This document shows, in pieces, positions 41,009 through 49,078 of a stretch of 63,612 nt of DNA. The stretch comes from JBDOQU01 sp039839375 (lineage in GTDB: Bacteria > Pseudomonadota > Alphaproteobacteria > DSM-16000 > Inquilinaceae), in the NCBI RefSeq assembly GCF_039839375.1, contig NZ_JBDOQU010000021.1:1-63612 (forward strand), written 5' to 3'. Position 1 is the first letter of the stretch, and each line of letters begins with the position of its first letter. A program made the position numbers and the translations under genes. The notes under the pieces were generated by a model that saw only the letters and a program-made list of their open reading frames with translations, had not been told where the DNA came from and did not search any database.

Positions 41009-42171
41009 CAGGCCGGCGACTGACCCTGCGGCTGATCCTGGCGATCCTCGCGCCGCTGGCGCTCATCGTCGTCCTGGGCGGCGCGTTCCTCGCCGCCGAT
41101 CCGCTCGATCGGCTCACCGGCGCGCTGCCGCCGGTCGAGGAACTGACGGTGGAGCGGCGGATTCTCGACGATGCCGGCATCGCCCTCCTGGTGCGCGCGG
41201 GCGGCTCGGCCCCTGTCGATATCGCGCAAGTGCAGGTTGACGGCGCCTACTGGACCTTCACGCAGGAGCCTCGGGGGCCGATCCCCCGCCTGACCTCGGC
41301 ATGGCTGCACATTCCCTATCCGTGGATCATGGGCGAGGCGCATCACATCGCCATGGTGACGGCGACCGGTGCGGTCTTCGACTATACGATAGACGTCGCC
41401 GCGCCGACCCCAGGCTCTGGCAGCCTGGGCGCGCTGGGGCTGGTCGGGCTGATGGTCGGTCTGGCGCCGGTGGCGCTCGGGATGCTGTTCTACCCCGCGC
41501 TGCGGGCAGGCGGGACGCGGATGTTCGGCTTCGCGCTGGCGCTGACCGTCGGCCTGCTGGGCTTTCTTCTCGTCGACACGATGGCGGAAGCGCTCGACCT
41601 CGCCGCCGAAGCCGCGCCGGGGCTGGACGCCACGGCGATGGTCTGGCTTGTCGCCGCGCTTTCCTTCGCCGGCCTGATGGCGGTGGGGCGACGCAAGGGC
41701 CGCGCGCTTTCGGGACTGCCGCTGGCCTTCTCGATCGCGCTCGGCATCGGCCTTCACAATCTGGGGGAGGGGCTGGCCATCGGCTCGGCCTTCGCCACGG
41801 GCGCGGCGGCGCTAGGGACGTTCCTGGTGTTCGGCTTCACCCTGCATAATCTGACCGAAGGCGTCGGCATCGTCGCGCCTTTGGTCGATGAACCGCCCGG
41901 CCTGCCGGCCTTCGCGGCGCTCGCCGCGCTGGCCGGCCTGCCCGCCGTCGCCGGCATCTGGCTCGGCAGCTACGCCTTCTCGCCCCATTGGGCGGCCTTG
42001 GCGCTCGCCGTCGGCGCCGGCGCCATCCTCCAGGTGATCGTCGAAGTCTCTGCCCTGCTGGGCCGCCGCGCCCGATCGGAGGGCCGCCCCTGGACCTCCG
42101 GCACGGCGCTGGCCGGCATCGCTTCGGGCGTCGCCATCATGTACGCCACCGCCCTCCTCGTGCCGGGCTGA
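41005..42171 (+). CDS. ZIP-family metal transporter with N-terminal periplasmic domain
   Basis: A 388-residue protein. A first membrane helix (about 8-30) is followed by an extracytoplasmic beta-rich domain to about residue 130, then about eight helices with the ZIP motifs GIGLHNLGEGLAIG and GFTLHNLTEGVGI. Metal-binding His and Glu residues are conserved. The added N-terminal domain is unusual for bacterial ZIP transporters and may dock the multicopper oxidase. It overlaps the oxidase gene by four bases and probably shares MntR control. Import of Mn(II), Zn(II) or Fe(II) is possible. Confidence 0.83.
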   Translation: MTGRRLTLRLILAILAPLALIVVLGGAFLAADPLDRLTGALPPVEELTVERRILDDAGIALLVRAGGSAPVDIAQVQVDGAYWTFTQEPRGPIPRLTSAWLHIPYPWIMGEAHHIAMVTATGAVFDYTIDVAAPTPGSGSLGALGLVGLMVGLAPVALGMLFYPALRAGGTRMFGFALALTVGLLGFLLVDTMAEALDLAAEAAPGLDATAMVWLVAALSFAGLMAVGRRKGRALSGLPLAFSIALGIGLHNLGEGLAIGSAFATGAAALGTFLVFGFTLHNLTEGVGIVAPLVDEPPGLPAFAALAALAGLPAVAGIWLGSYAFSPHWAALALAVGAGAILQVIVEVSALLGRRARSEGRPWTSGTALAGIASGVAIMYATALLVPG

Positions 42172-42550
42172 CCCGGCTGCCATCCCCGTGCTTCGTCCTT
42201 GCAATCGGACAAGACACGATATAGGACTATAAGCATAATGAGGCCGTTTCTCACCTTCCTTTCAAAACCGTCATGCCGGACCCCGATCCGGCATCCATGC
42301 GGCGTCGGCGACAGGCAAAACAGATGGCTTCGTTCTCTCCGGCCGGTGAGGGCGGCGGCATCCCATGGATTCCAGCCTTCGCTGGAATGACCGTAAAGGG
42401 GGAGCGGCCTCGCCTCGCTTCCTCATGGTGAGCCTGTCGAACCATGAGTGCCCGCATCCTTCGACAGGCTCAGGATAAGGAAAACATTCCTTGCGAAGGC
42501 CGTCTCTACCGGAAAAAGCCGACAAAAGCCTACATTTGCCTACACCAGAA
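42172..42550. other. Gene-free repeat gap
   Basis: A 379-bp gap between convergent genes. The repeat cluster at 42268-42478 fills most of it. I see no gene. Confidence 0.65.
42268..42478. repeat. Dispersed palindromic repeat cluster
   Basis: tcatgccggaccccgatccg and ggattccagccttcgctgga form a divergent unit (42271-42386). It is followed by catggtgagcctgtcgaacc and by ccttcgacaggctcaggata (42425-42478), which pair as a larger inverted motif. Confidence 0.8.
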
Positions 42551-43759
42551 TTATTCCACCGAAACCAAGCCCTGGTTGACCAGCCACAGCGCCACCTCAA
42601 CGGCCTCCGGCGGCAGGTCGGCGGGCAGAGGGACCGACGGCCGGCCGGCGACGGCGCGGGCCAGGTCGGCGGCGGGGCCGGCGGGGCAGGGGCGGGCGTC
42701 GCCGTCGGCGAACAGGGTTGCGCTGCCGTCCGGCCGGTCGATGAAGGCCAGCCGCGCGTCGGCGGAGCGGACGAGCGCCGCGCCCTTCGCCGCCTTGGCG
42801 GCCAGCGCCTTCGCATTCATCGGCCGCCCCGGCGGCTCGACCGGCGCACCCGGCTTCGGTTCGGTGACATGCCGGCCGAACCAGCCGGCCACCGCCTCGT
42901 CATCCTCCAGCGCCGCGCGCAACAGGGCACGAGCGCGGTCCAGCGCGTCGGGCGCAATCATGCCGGGATTGGGCTGGGGCGCGAGGCCGGGGTCGGCGTA
43001 GCGCGGCTCCTCTGCGCCGTCAGCCGCGCGCTCCGCCAGCGCATCGGCAAAGGCGGTCGCCAGTTCGGCGGCGGACGGCGCGCGGAAGCCGATCGAATAG
43101 GTCAGGCAGCCGCCATCGGCCGCCGCGACCCCGCCCTCCGGGGCCGGTTCCGCGACGCCGTCATGGGCGAATCCCGGCGGCAAATACAGCATGTCGCCGG
43201 GCGCCAGCACCCATTCGTCGGTGACAGGCATCTCCTTCAGGATGCGCAAGGGCACGCCCTCCACGCGCGGGCTCGCGGCGTCGCAGCGGGGGCCGACGCG
43301 CCAGCGCCTGTAGCCGGCGCCCTGCAGCAGGAACACGTCATACTGGTCGTAATGCGCGCCGACGCCGCCCTTCGGCGCGCCGTAGCTGACCATCACATCG
43401 TCGATCCGCCAGGACGGGATGAAGCGGAAACCTTCCAGCAATTCCGCCACCTCCGGAACCCAGCGGTCGACACCTTGCACCAGCAGCGTCCAGCGTTCCG
43501 GCGGCAGAGTCGCGAAATCCGCCTCGTCGAAGGGTCCGTGCCGCAACTCCCAGGGCGGCGTTCCGCCGGTCTCCAGCACGATCCGCGATTCGGCCTCCGG
43601 CTCGCAGGCCAGGCCCGCCAGGTCGTCGGCCTCCAGCGGGCCGGTGAAGCCGGGGATCGCCTGCCGGATCAGAAGCGGCTTCTTCTGCCAGTATTCGGCC
43701 AGGAACCGTTCGACAGTGAGGTCGCCGAGAACGTGCGGGGCGGGGGAGGGGGAAGGCAT
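42551..43759 (-). CDS. roxA: JmjC/cupin ribosomal-protein oxygenase (RoxA/YcfD-like)
   Basis: A 402-residue 2-oxoglutarate/Fe(II) oxygenase related to YcfD, which hydroxylates an arginine of ribosomal protein L16. Iron ligands H136, D138 (GAHYDQYDVFL) and H199 (FAHDGVAEP) fit the HxD...H set, and the C-terminal winged region of about 150 residues is present. The ATG at 43759 (MPSPSPAPHVLG) was chosen; an upstream start at 43804 would place the tandem repeats inside the gene. The ribosome site is weak. Confidence 0.82.
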   Translation of the reverse strand: MPSPSPAPHVLGDLTVERFLAEYWQKKPLLIRQAIPGFTGPLEADDLAGLACEPEAESRIVLETGGTPPWELRHGPFDEADFATLPPERWTLLVQGVDRWVPEVAELLEGFRFIPSWRIDDVMVSYGAPKGGVGAHYDQYDVFLLQGAGYRRWRVGPRCDAASPRVEGVPLRILKEMPVTDEWVLAPGDMLYLPPGFAHDGVAEPAPEGGVAAADGGCLTYSIGFRAPSAAELATAFADALAERAADGAEEPRYADPGLAPQPNPGMIAPDALDRARALLRAALEDDEAVAGWFGRHVTEPKPGAPVEPPGRPMNAKALAAKAAKGAALVRSADARLAFIDRPDGSATLFADGDARPCPAGPAADLARAVAGRPSVPLPADLPPEAVEVALWLVNQGLVSVE

Positions 43760-43775
43760 GGAACGGCTACCGGAA

Positions 43776-43805
43776 TGATGACAAATGATGACGTTTGATG
43801 ACACC
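43776..43805. repeat. Three tandem 10-bp repeats (TGATGACnnn) between roxA and thiolase
   Basis: TGATGACAAA, TGATGACGTT and TGATGACACC follow each other with an exact 10-bp period in the divergent promoter gap. An exact helical-turn period suggests a regulator binding in tandem on one face of the DNA. Confidence 0.75.
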
Positions 43806-43879
43806 CGAGTCGCCCCTAGGCGGAACGGCCCGTCCTCTTTATATCGAAGGGCAGGACATCACCAACGGAGGATATCGCC

Positions 43880-45085
43880 ATGACCGCCAACGGCGCGACG
43901 GAGAAGGACCCGGTCGTCATCGTCGGCGCGGCGCGGACGCCGATGGGCGGCTTCCAGGGGGATCTGGCGGCGGTCAAGGCGCCGGCGCTGGGCGGCGTCG
44001 CGATTGCGGCCGCGATGGAGCGCGCCGGGATCGCGGCCGATCAGGTGGAGGAGGTCGTGATGGGCTGCGTGCTGCCCGCCGGGATGGGGCAGGCTCCCGC
44101 CCGCCAGGCCTCCCGCGCCGCCGGCATCCCCGATTCGGTCGGCTGCACCACCATCAACAAGATGTGCGGGTCCGGCATGAAGGCGGCCATGTTCGCCCAT
44201 GATTTGATCGCCGCCGGCTCGGCCCGAATGATGGTCGCAGGCGGTCTGGAGAGCATGACCAACGCGCCCTACCTGCTGGACCGGGCGCGCGGCGGCTACC
44301 GCATGGGCCATGGCCGGGTCTACGACCACATGTTCCTGGACGGGCTGGAGGACGCCTATGAGCCGGGCCGGCTGATGGGAACCTATGCGGAGGAGACGGC
44401 CACCCACTACCAGTTCACCCGCGACGCCCAGGACGAATTCGCGATCCGCAGCCTTGAGCGCGCCCGCAAGGCCGGGTCCGACGGCACCTTCGCGCGGGAG
44501 ATCGCGTCCGTGACCGTGAAGGACCGGAAGGGCGAAAGCGTGGTCGCGGAAGATGAGCAGCCGCGCAAGGCGAGGCCTGAGAAGATTCCCTCCCTCAAGC
44601 CCGCCTTCAGCCCCGACGGCACGGTGACGGCGGCCAATTCCAGCTCCATCTCCGATGGCGGCGCGGCGCTGGTGATGATGCGCCGGTCGGAAGCCGACAG
44701 GCGGGGGCTGAAGGTGCTGGCGACCGTCCGGGGCCACGCGACCCACGCCCAGGCGCCGGCCTGGTTCACCACCGCGCCGATCGGGGCCATGCAGGCGCTG
44801 TTCGACAAGACCGGCTGGAAGGCGGCCGATGTCGACCTGTTCGAGGTGAACGAGGCGTTCGCCGTCGTCACCATGGCGGCGATGCGCGACCTCGACCTGC
44901 CGGCCGACAAGGTGAACGTCCATGGCGGGGCTTGCGCGCTGGGCCATCCGGTCGGCGCGTCGGGCGCGCGGATCATGGTCACGCTCTTGAACGCGCTTGA
45001 GACTTACGGGTTGAAACGCGGCGTGGCCTCCCTCTGCATCGGCGGCGGGGAGGCCACTGCCATCGCGCTGGAACGCGCCGCCTGA
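43880..45085 (+). CDS. Acetyl-CoA C-acetyltransferase (thiolase)
   Basis: A 401-residue thiolase that cleaves or forms acetoacetyl-CoA. C96 (NKMCGSGMKAAM) is the nucleophile, H356 (ALGHPVGASGA) and C386 (LCIGGGEA) complete the active site. The NEAFAVV loop is present. An AGGA ribosome site precedes the ATG at 43880. It may supply acetoacetyl-CoA chemistry for the leucine route at 54-60 kb or for polyhydroxybutyrate. Divergent from roxA across the tandem repeats, and convergent with the next gene, only 9 bp apart. Confidence 0.9.
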   Translation: MTANGATEKDPVVIVGAARTPMGGFQGDLAAVKAPALGGVAIAAAMERAGIAADQVEEVVMGCVLPAGMGQAPARQASRAAGIPDSVGCTTINKMCGSGMKAAMFAHDLIAAGSARMMVAGGLESMTNAPYLLDRARGGYRMGHGRVYDHMFLDGLEDAYEPGRLMGTYAEETATHYQFTRDAQDEFAIRSLERARKAGSDGTFAREIASVTVKDRKGESVVAEDEQPRKARPEKIPSLKPAFSPDGTVTAANSSSISDGGAALVMMRRSEADRRGLKVLATVRGHATHAQAPAWFTTAPIGAMQALFDKTGWKAADVDLFEVNEAFAVVTMAAMRDLDLPADKVNVHGGACALGHPVGASGARIMVTLLNALETYGLKRGVASLCIGGGEATAIALERAA

Positions 45086-45094
45086 CGAAGAGGC

Positions 45095-46204
45095 TCAGCG
45101 GACCGGCGTCGGCTCGTAATACTCGATCTCGTAGGACTCGCCGTTCCAGACCAACTCGTCCTCAGCATTGAGGATCAGCGGCCGCACGCCCTCGACGAAA
45201 CCTTCGCCGATGGCGACCTGCCGGGCGAAACTCTGGAACACCGGCTCATAGCTGTCGCCGTCCCAGCGCAGGACCTCCAGCATACAGCCCTGGTCGCCGC
45301 ACATGGAGGTGTCGTTCCAGTAGACCAGGATCTCCCGGTCCGTCTCCGCGCCCGAGCCCTCGGCGTCAAGATCGACCAGCGCGATCTCGAAGGGCGGGTT
45401 CGACCAGTCGATAGCGGCCGGCACATCCTCGCTGTAGAGCCGGTCCAGCGTCTCGATATGCTCGCGCGGGATTTCCGTCAGCCATTCCAGCGTCGGGGGC
45501 GGCGGGTCGCGCAACTGCTCGACATTCAGCTCCCGGTCGCCGGCGGGTTTGGCCATGCCGATCGGCCGTTCTTCGGACAGCGCAACGCCCGAGGGCGCGT
45601 CGGCGGCAGCCGCCGTCGCGGCGTTCACCCGTTCCTCCAGCCTGTACATCGTCTCCAGACTGATCGAGCCGGTCTCCGGAAGCTCGGCATCCTCCTGGAA
45701 ACCGCGCAGCGCTGTCCGGGTCCGGTCGCCCATCACGCCGTCGGTCGGCCCGGCCTCGTAGCCCAGCTTGTTCAGGTTGAACTGGACGCTCCTGATATCC
45801 TCGCGCTGGAGCGTCACCTGATCGTCCTTGGGAAAATAGATGCCGGCAAGCTGGCCGCCCGGATCGCAGAAATCCGCGCTGGAGCCGCTGGGCTCGACCT
45901 CCGCATTGTCCGGGAAGAAGCGCAGCACGACGACGCCGTCGCCGCCGGCGGTTTCGACCGTCACCGCGTCGCCCTCCAGCCGTCCTTCGGCGAACAGGCT
46001 GCATCGCTGCTGATCCTCGCCTTGCGTATGGATCGTGAAGAAGGTCTCGCCGCGTGATCCTGTGGCGACCTCGAGCGTGCCGCGCCAGCCGCCGCTGGCG
46101 GCGTATTCGTAGGTTCCGTCATGTGGCCCCGTCTGGGCCATGGCGGTCGCGGGAACGGCCAGCGACAACAGGGCGGCGCCCGTCAGCAGTCGGGTCTTGA
46201 GCAT
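45095..46204 (-). CDS. Exported protein with peptidoglycan-binding-like domain
   Basis: A 369-residue precursor with a Sec signal (MLKTRLLTGAALLSLAVPAT, cleaved near residue 23). The N-terminal mature part is a beta-rich segment with a cysteine pair. A PG_binding_1-type motif lies at about 139-190 (DIRSVQFNLNKLGYEAGPTD, GVMGDRTRTALRGFQED). The C-terminal region of about 130 residues is of unknown fold, with a Cys pair (MCGDQGCM). GGGA precedes ATG 46204. It may be a cell-wall-associated factor; no enzyme motif is seen. Confidence 0.78.
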   Translation of the reverse strand: MLKTRLLTGAALLSLAVPATAMAQTGPHDGTYEYAASGGWRGTLEVATGSRGETFFTIHTQGEDQQRCSLFAEGRLEGDAVTVETAGGDGVVVLRFFPDNAEVEPSGSSADFCDPGGQLAGIYFPKDDQVTLQREDIRSVQFNLNKLGYEAGPTDGVMGDRTRTALRGFQEDAELPETGSISLETMYRLEERVNAATAAAADAPSGVALSEERPIGMAKPAGDRELNVEQLRDPPPPTLEWLTEIPREHIETLDRLYSEDVPAAIDWSNPPFEIALVDLDAEGSGAETDREILVYWNDTSMCGDQGCMLEVLRWDGDSYEPVFQSFARQVAIGEGFVEGVRPLILNAEDELVWNGESYEIEYYEPTPVR

Positions 46205-46349
46205 TGCTTGGTCCCTCTCGATCTCGGCCGCGCCCGTTCTATCAGGCAGGCGTCGGCTCTTCAGAAGATCGATGAAGGGTGGGCGGCGATTCGGGCGATT
46301 TTCCGCCGCGACGCCGCCCATCGCATGGCTTTAGCCGGACCGGCCAGCC

Positions 46350-48395
46350 TTAAATCAGCCCGTCCCGGCGCAGCATCGCCTTCGGGTCGGGTTCCCGTCC
46401 CCGGAACCGGCGGTAGAGGTCCATCGGCGGCTCCGATCCGCCCTTGGACAGGATCTCCGTCCTGAACCGGCGCGCGGTCTCGCGGTCGAACAGGCCACGC
46501 TCCAGGAACAGCTCGAACGCGTCGGCGTCCAGCACCTCGGCCCATTTGTAGCTGTAATAGCCGGCCGCATAGCCGCCGGCGAAGATGTGGTTGAAGCTTG
46601 GGGACGTCATCGCGCCATCGACCTTCGGCAATAGCCTGAAGGGTTCGGTGACCTTGTCCTCGAAACTGTCGACCGACCCGATCCCGGCCGGGTCGCGATC
46701 GTGCCAGGCAAGGTCGAGTTGCCCGAGGCTCACCTGCCGCAGCGCCTGCGTGCCGGCGAGGAACTTCGCGCTTTCCTTGATCTTGCGCGCCAGCTCCTCC
46801 GGGATGGGCTCGTCGGTTTCATGATGCCGCGCGAACAGGTCCAGGCTCTCCTTCTCCTGGATCCAGTTCTCGAATATCTGGGACGGCAGCTCCACGAAGT
46901 CCCACAGCACGTTCGTCCCCGCCTGGGACCGGTAGGCGCAGTCGGACAGCAGGCCGTGCAGCGCGTGGCCCATCTCATGGAACAGCGTGCTGACCTCGTC
47001 GAAGGTCAGCAGCGACGGCTTCAACCGGGAGGGCTTGCTGAAATTGCAGACGATCGCGATGTGCGGCCGCTCGGGCCCGCTCTGCTCCCGCACCACGGTC
47101 ATCCAGGCCCCGGCGCGCTTGCCGGGGCGGGGGAAGAAGTCGCCGTAGAGCAGGCCGACGAACCTGTCTTCCTCTTCCTCCCGGACCTCGAAGACCTGGA
47201 CGTCGGGATGGTAGACCGGCAACGCCGTGGTAGGCTGGAAGGTGACGCCGTAGAGCCTCCTCGCGTGCTCGAACACGCCCTCCAGCACGCGGCCGAGCGC
47301 GAAATAGGGCCTCAGCGCCTCCGATTCGAAATCGAAGCGCCGCTGCTTCAGCTTCTCCGCATAGTAGGAGAAGTCCCAGGGCATCAGCGGGTCCGGGCCG
47401 CCCAGTTCCCGCGACAGGTCCTGGAGTTCGGAAAGGTCGCGCTCCGCCGCCGGACGGGCGGCGGCGGCGATCTCGTCCAGGAAGGTCCGCACCCGCTCCG
47501 GGCTTTCGGCCATCCGGCGCTGGAGCACGAAACCGGCATGGGTGTCGAAGCCCAGAAGCCGCGCCCGGCGATGGCGTAGCCCGACCCGCTCGGCGATCAG
47601 CGGCCGGTTGTCCGTCGCGCCTTCCGTCGCCCGCGTCGCATAGGCGCGCCACAGCGTCTCGCGCAATTCGCGGCTGTCGGCGAACTTCAGGAAGGGCAGG
47701 TAGCTCGGGATATCCAGCGTGAACGCCCAGCTTCCTTCGCGGCCCTTCGCTGTGGCCGCCTCGGCGGCGGCGGATACCGCGCTTTCCGGCAGCCCGCCCA
47801 GGTCCGCCTCGTCCTCGATGAAGAGGGCGAAGGCGTTGGTGTCCTTCAGGATGTTCTCGGTGAAAGCCGGTCCCAGCTTCGACAGGCGCTCGTCGATGGC
47901 GCGCAACTCGCCCTTCTCGTTGGCGTTCAGAAGCGCGCCGTTCCGCACGAACGTCTCGTAGAAGTCTTCCAGCAGCTTCCGCTGGTCGGGGCGCAGCGCG
48001 GTAGCGTCCGTCCCGTCATGGACGGTCTTCACCCTGGCGAACAGCGCCTCGTCCAGCAGGATGTCGTTCTGGAAGGCCGCGACCTTCGGCCCGACCTTGT
48101 CGGCCAGCGCCTGCAACGCGTCGGTGCGCTCCGCGCCCAGCAGCACGTAGAACAGCCCGGCGATCCGATCGACCTCCTCCGTCGCGTTCTCCAGCGCGAC
48201 GATGCTGTTCTCGAAGCTCGGCGGCGCGGATTCGCTGGTGATGGCGTCCAGCCGGCGGCGCGCGTCCTCGATCGCCTCCTCCAGCGCCGGCATGAAATGC
48301 CCGGCCTCGATCCGGTCGAAGGGCGCGGCCGCATGAGGCAGCGTGGACGCCGTCAGCAGCGGGTTGTCGGTGGTGGGGAAGGGGGCCTGGTCCAT
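46350..48395 (-). CDS. prlC: M3-family oligopeptidase (oligopeptidase A/Dcp-like)
   Basis: A 681-residue zinc metallopeptidase. The HExxH motif is H473-E474-M-G-H477 (LFHEMGHALHG), followed about 25 residues later by an acidic zinc ligand (ELPSQIFENW). It has no signal peptide and should be cytoplasmic, degrading short peptides such as those left by signal-peptide or protein turnover. Length equals that of E. coli oligopeptidase A. It stands alone with 146 bp to the exported protein and 75 bp to the small membrane protein upstream. Confidence 0.92.
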   Translation of the reverse strand: MDQAPFPTTDNPLLTASTLPHAAAPFDRIEAGHFMPALEEAIEDARRRLDAITSESAPPSFENSIVALENATEEVDRIAGLFYVLLGAERTDALQALADKVGPKVAAFQNDILLDEALFARVKTVHDGTDATALRPDQRKLLEDFYETFVRNGALLNANEKGELRAIDERLSKLGPAFTENILKDTNAFALFIEDEADLGGLPESAVSAAAEAATAKGREGSWAFTLDIPSYLPFLKFADSRELRETLWRAYATRATEGATDNRPLIAERVGLRHRRARLLGFDTHAGFVLQRRMAESPERVRTFLDEIAAAARPAAERDLSELQDLSRELGGPDPLMPWDFSYYAEKLKQRRFDFESEALRPYFALGRVLEGVFEHARRLYGVTFQPTTALPVYHPDVQVFEVREEEEDRFVGLLYGDFFPRPGKRAGAWMTVVREQSGPERPHIAIVCNFSKPSRLKPSLLTFDEVSTLFHEMGHALHGLLSDCAYRSQAGTNVLWDFVELPSQIFENWIQEKESLDLFARHHETDEPIPEELARKIKESAKFLAGTQALRQVSLGQLDLAWHDRDPAGIGSVDSFEDKVTEPFRLLPKVDGAMTSPSFNHIFAGGYAAGYYSYKWAEVLDADAFELFLERGLFDRETARRFRTEILSKGGSEPPMDLYRRFRGREPDPKAMLRRDGLI

Positions 48396-48470
48396 GTCGC
48401 TCGGCGTCGGTGGGTGAGAACGCCGGACCTTAGCGATCCGGCGTCCGCGCCGCCAGCCGTGCGATGGAGG

Positions 48471-48770
48471 CTATGCCGTCAGCGATCCCGATCGCTGCAG
48501 GGCGGCGTCGTAGAGCCGGACCGCCCCGAAACTACCGACCGCCACCAGTGCGGGGGGCAGGCTGAAGATCCATTGGCCCTGTCCGACGACCAGGCCGACG
48601 ACCAGCATCATCAGGGCTCCGAAGGCCGCCAGGGCGGCGATGACATCGAGAAGGAGAACGACCGGTCCGCGGGCGATCTCAAGCGGGCGGCCGGCGCCCG
48701 CGGGTACTTTGCTTGTCGTCATGGGATCAGGCTGGATACTCGCGTTGGTAATGACGGGATGATGCTTCAT
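48471..48770 (-). CDS. Small two-helix membrane protein
   Basis: A 99-residue protein with two predicted membrane helices (about 37-62 and 67-88). The start is uncertain: ATG 48770 gives the length shown, and Met17 (48722) would remove a polar, low-complexity N-terminus. I do not recognise a family. It lies between the oligopeptidase and the TRAP/amidase operon, on the same strand. Confidence 0.58.
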   Translation of the reverse strand: MKHHPVITNASIQPDPMTTSKVPAGAGRPLEIARGPVVLLLDVIAALAAFGALMMLVVGLVVGQGQWIFSLPPALVAVGSFGAVRLYDAALQRSGSLTA

Positions 48771-48895
48771 TACAGGTTAAGGAAGCGTAACAGAACCCGC
48801 TCCGGTGAAGTGTTCGGGTTGAAGTCTTTCCGCCGCCTTCAATCGCCAAATCCGGCGCCTTTCGCCAGGGACAATCCGAAGACAAACACGGCCCC

Positions 48896-49063
48896 TCACT
48901 GCTGGGGCGGCTTCCTGAGTTCCAGGAAGAAATCGTAGGCGGCCATGATGATCACCAGGCAGAGGACGGTGAAAAGGGCGGGCTCCGGCACGTTGACCAG
49001 AAGCGGGACGAAATAGGCGACGACCCCGACGAGGGACAGCACGGCGAGTACGCGGTCGATCAT
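48896..49063 (-). CDS. Very small hydrophobic protein at the end of the TRAP/amidase operon
   Basis: A 55-residue protein with two hydrophobic stretches (VLAVLSLVGVVAYFVPLLV and PALFTVLCLVIIMAAYDFFL) and a polar tail. AGGAG is well placed before the ATG at 49063, and the gene follows the amidase by 15 bp on the same strand. It is too short for most automatic calls. A membrane accessory subunit of the transporter is a reasonable guess, not shown. Confidence 0.65.
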   Translation of the reverse strand: MIDRVLAVLSLVGVVAYFVPLLVNVPEPALFTVLCLVIIMAAYDFFLELRKPPQQ

Positions 49064-49078
49064 GGTTCGTGGCTCCTC

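Noticed and set aside
161..42478. Dispersed repeats considered as a CRISPR array
   Set aside because: Copies are far apart, not separated by regular unique spacers, and no cas genes are present.
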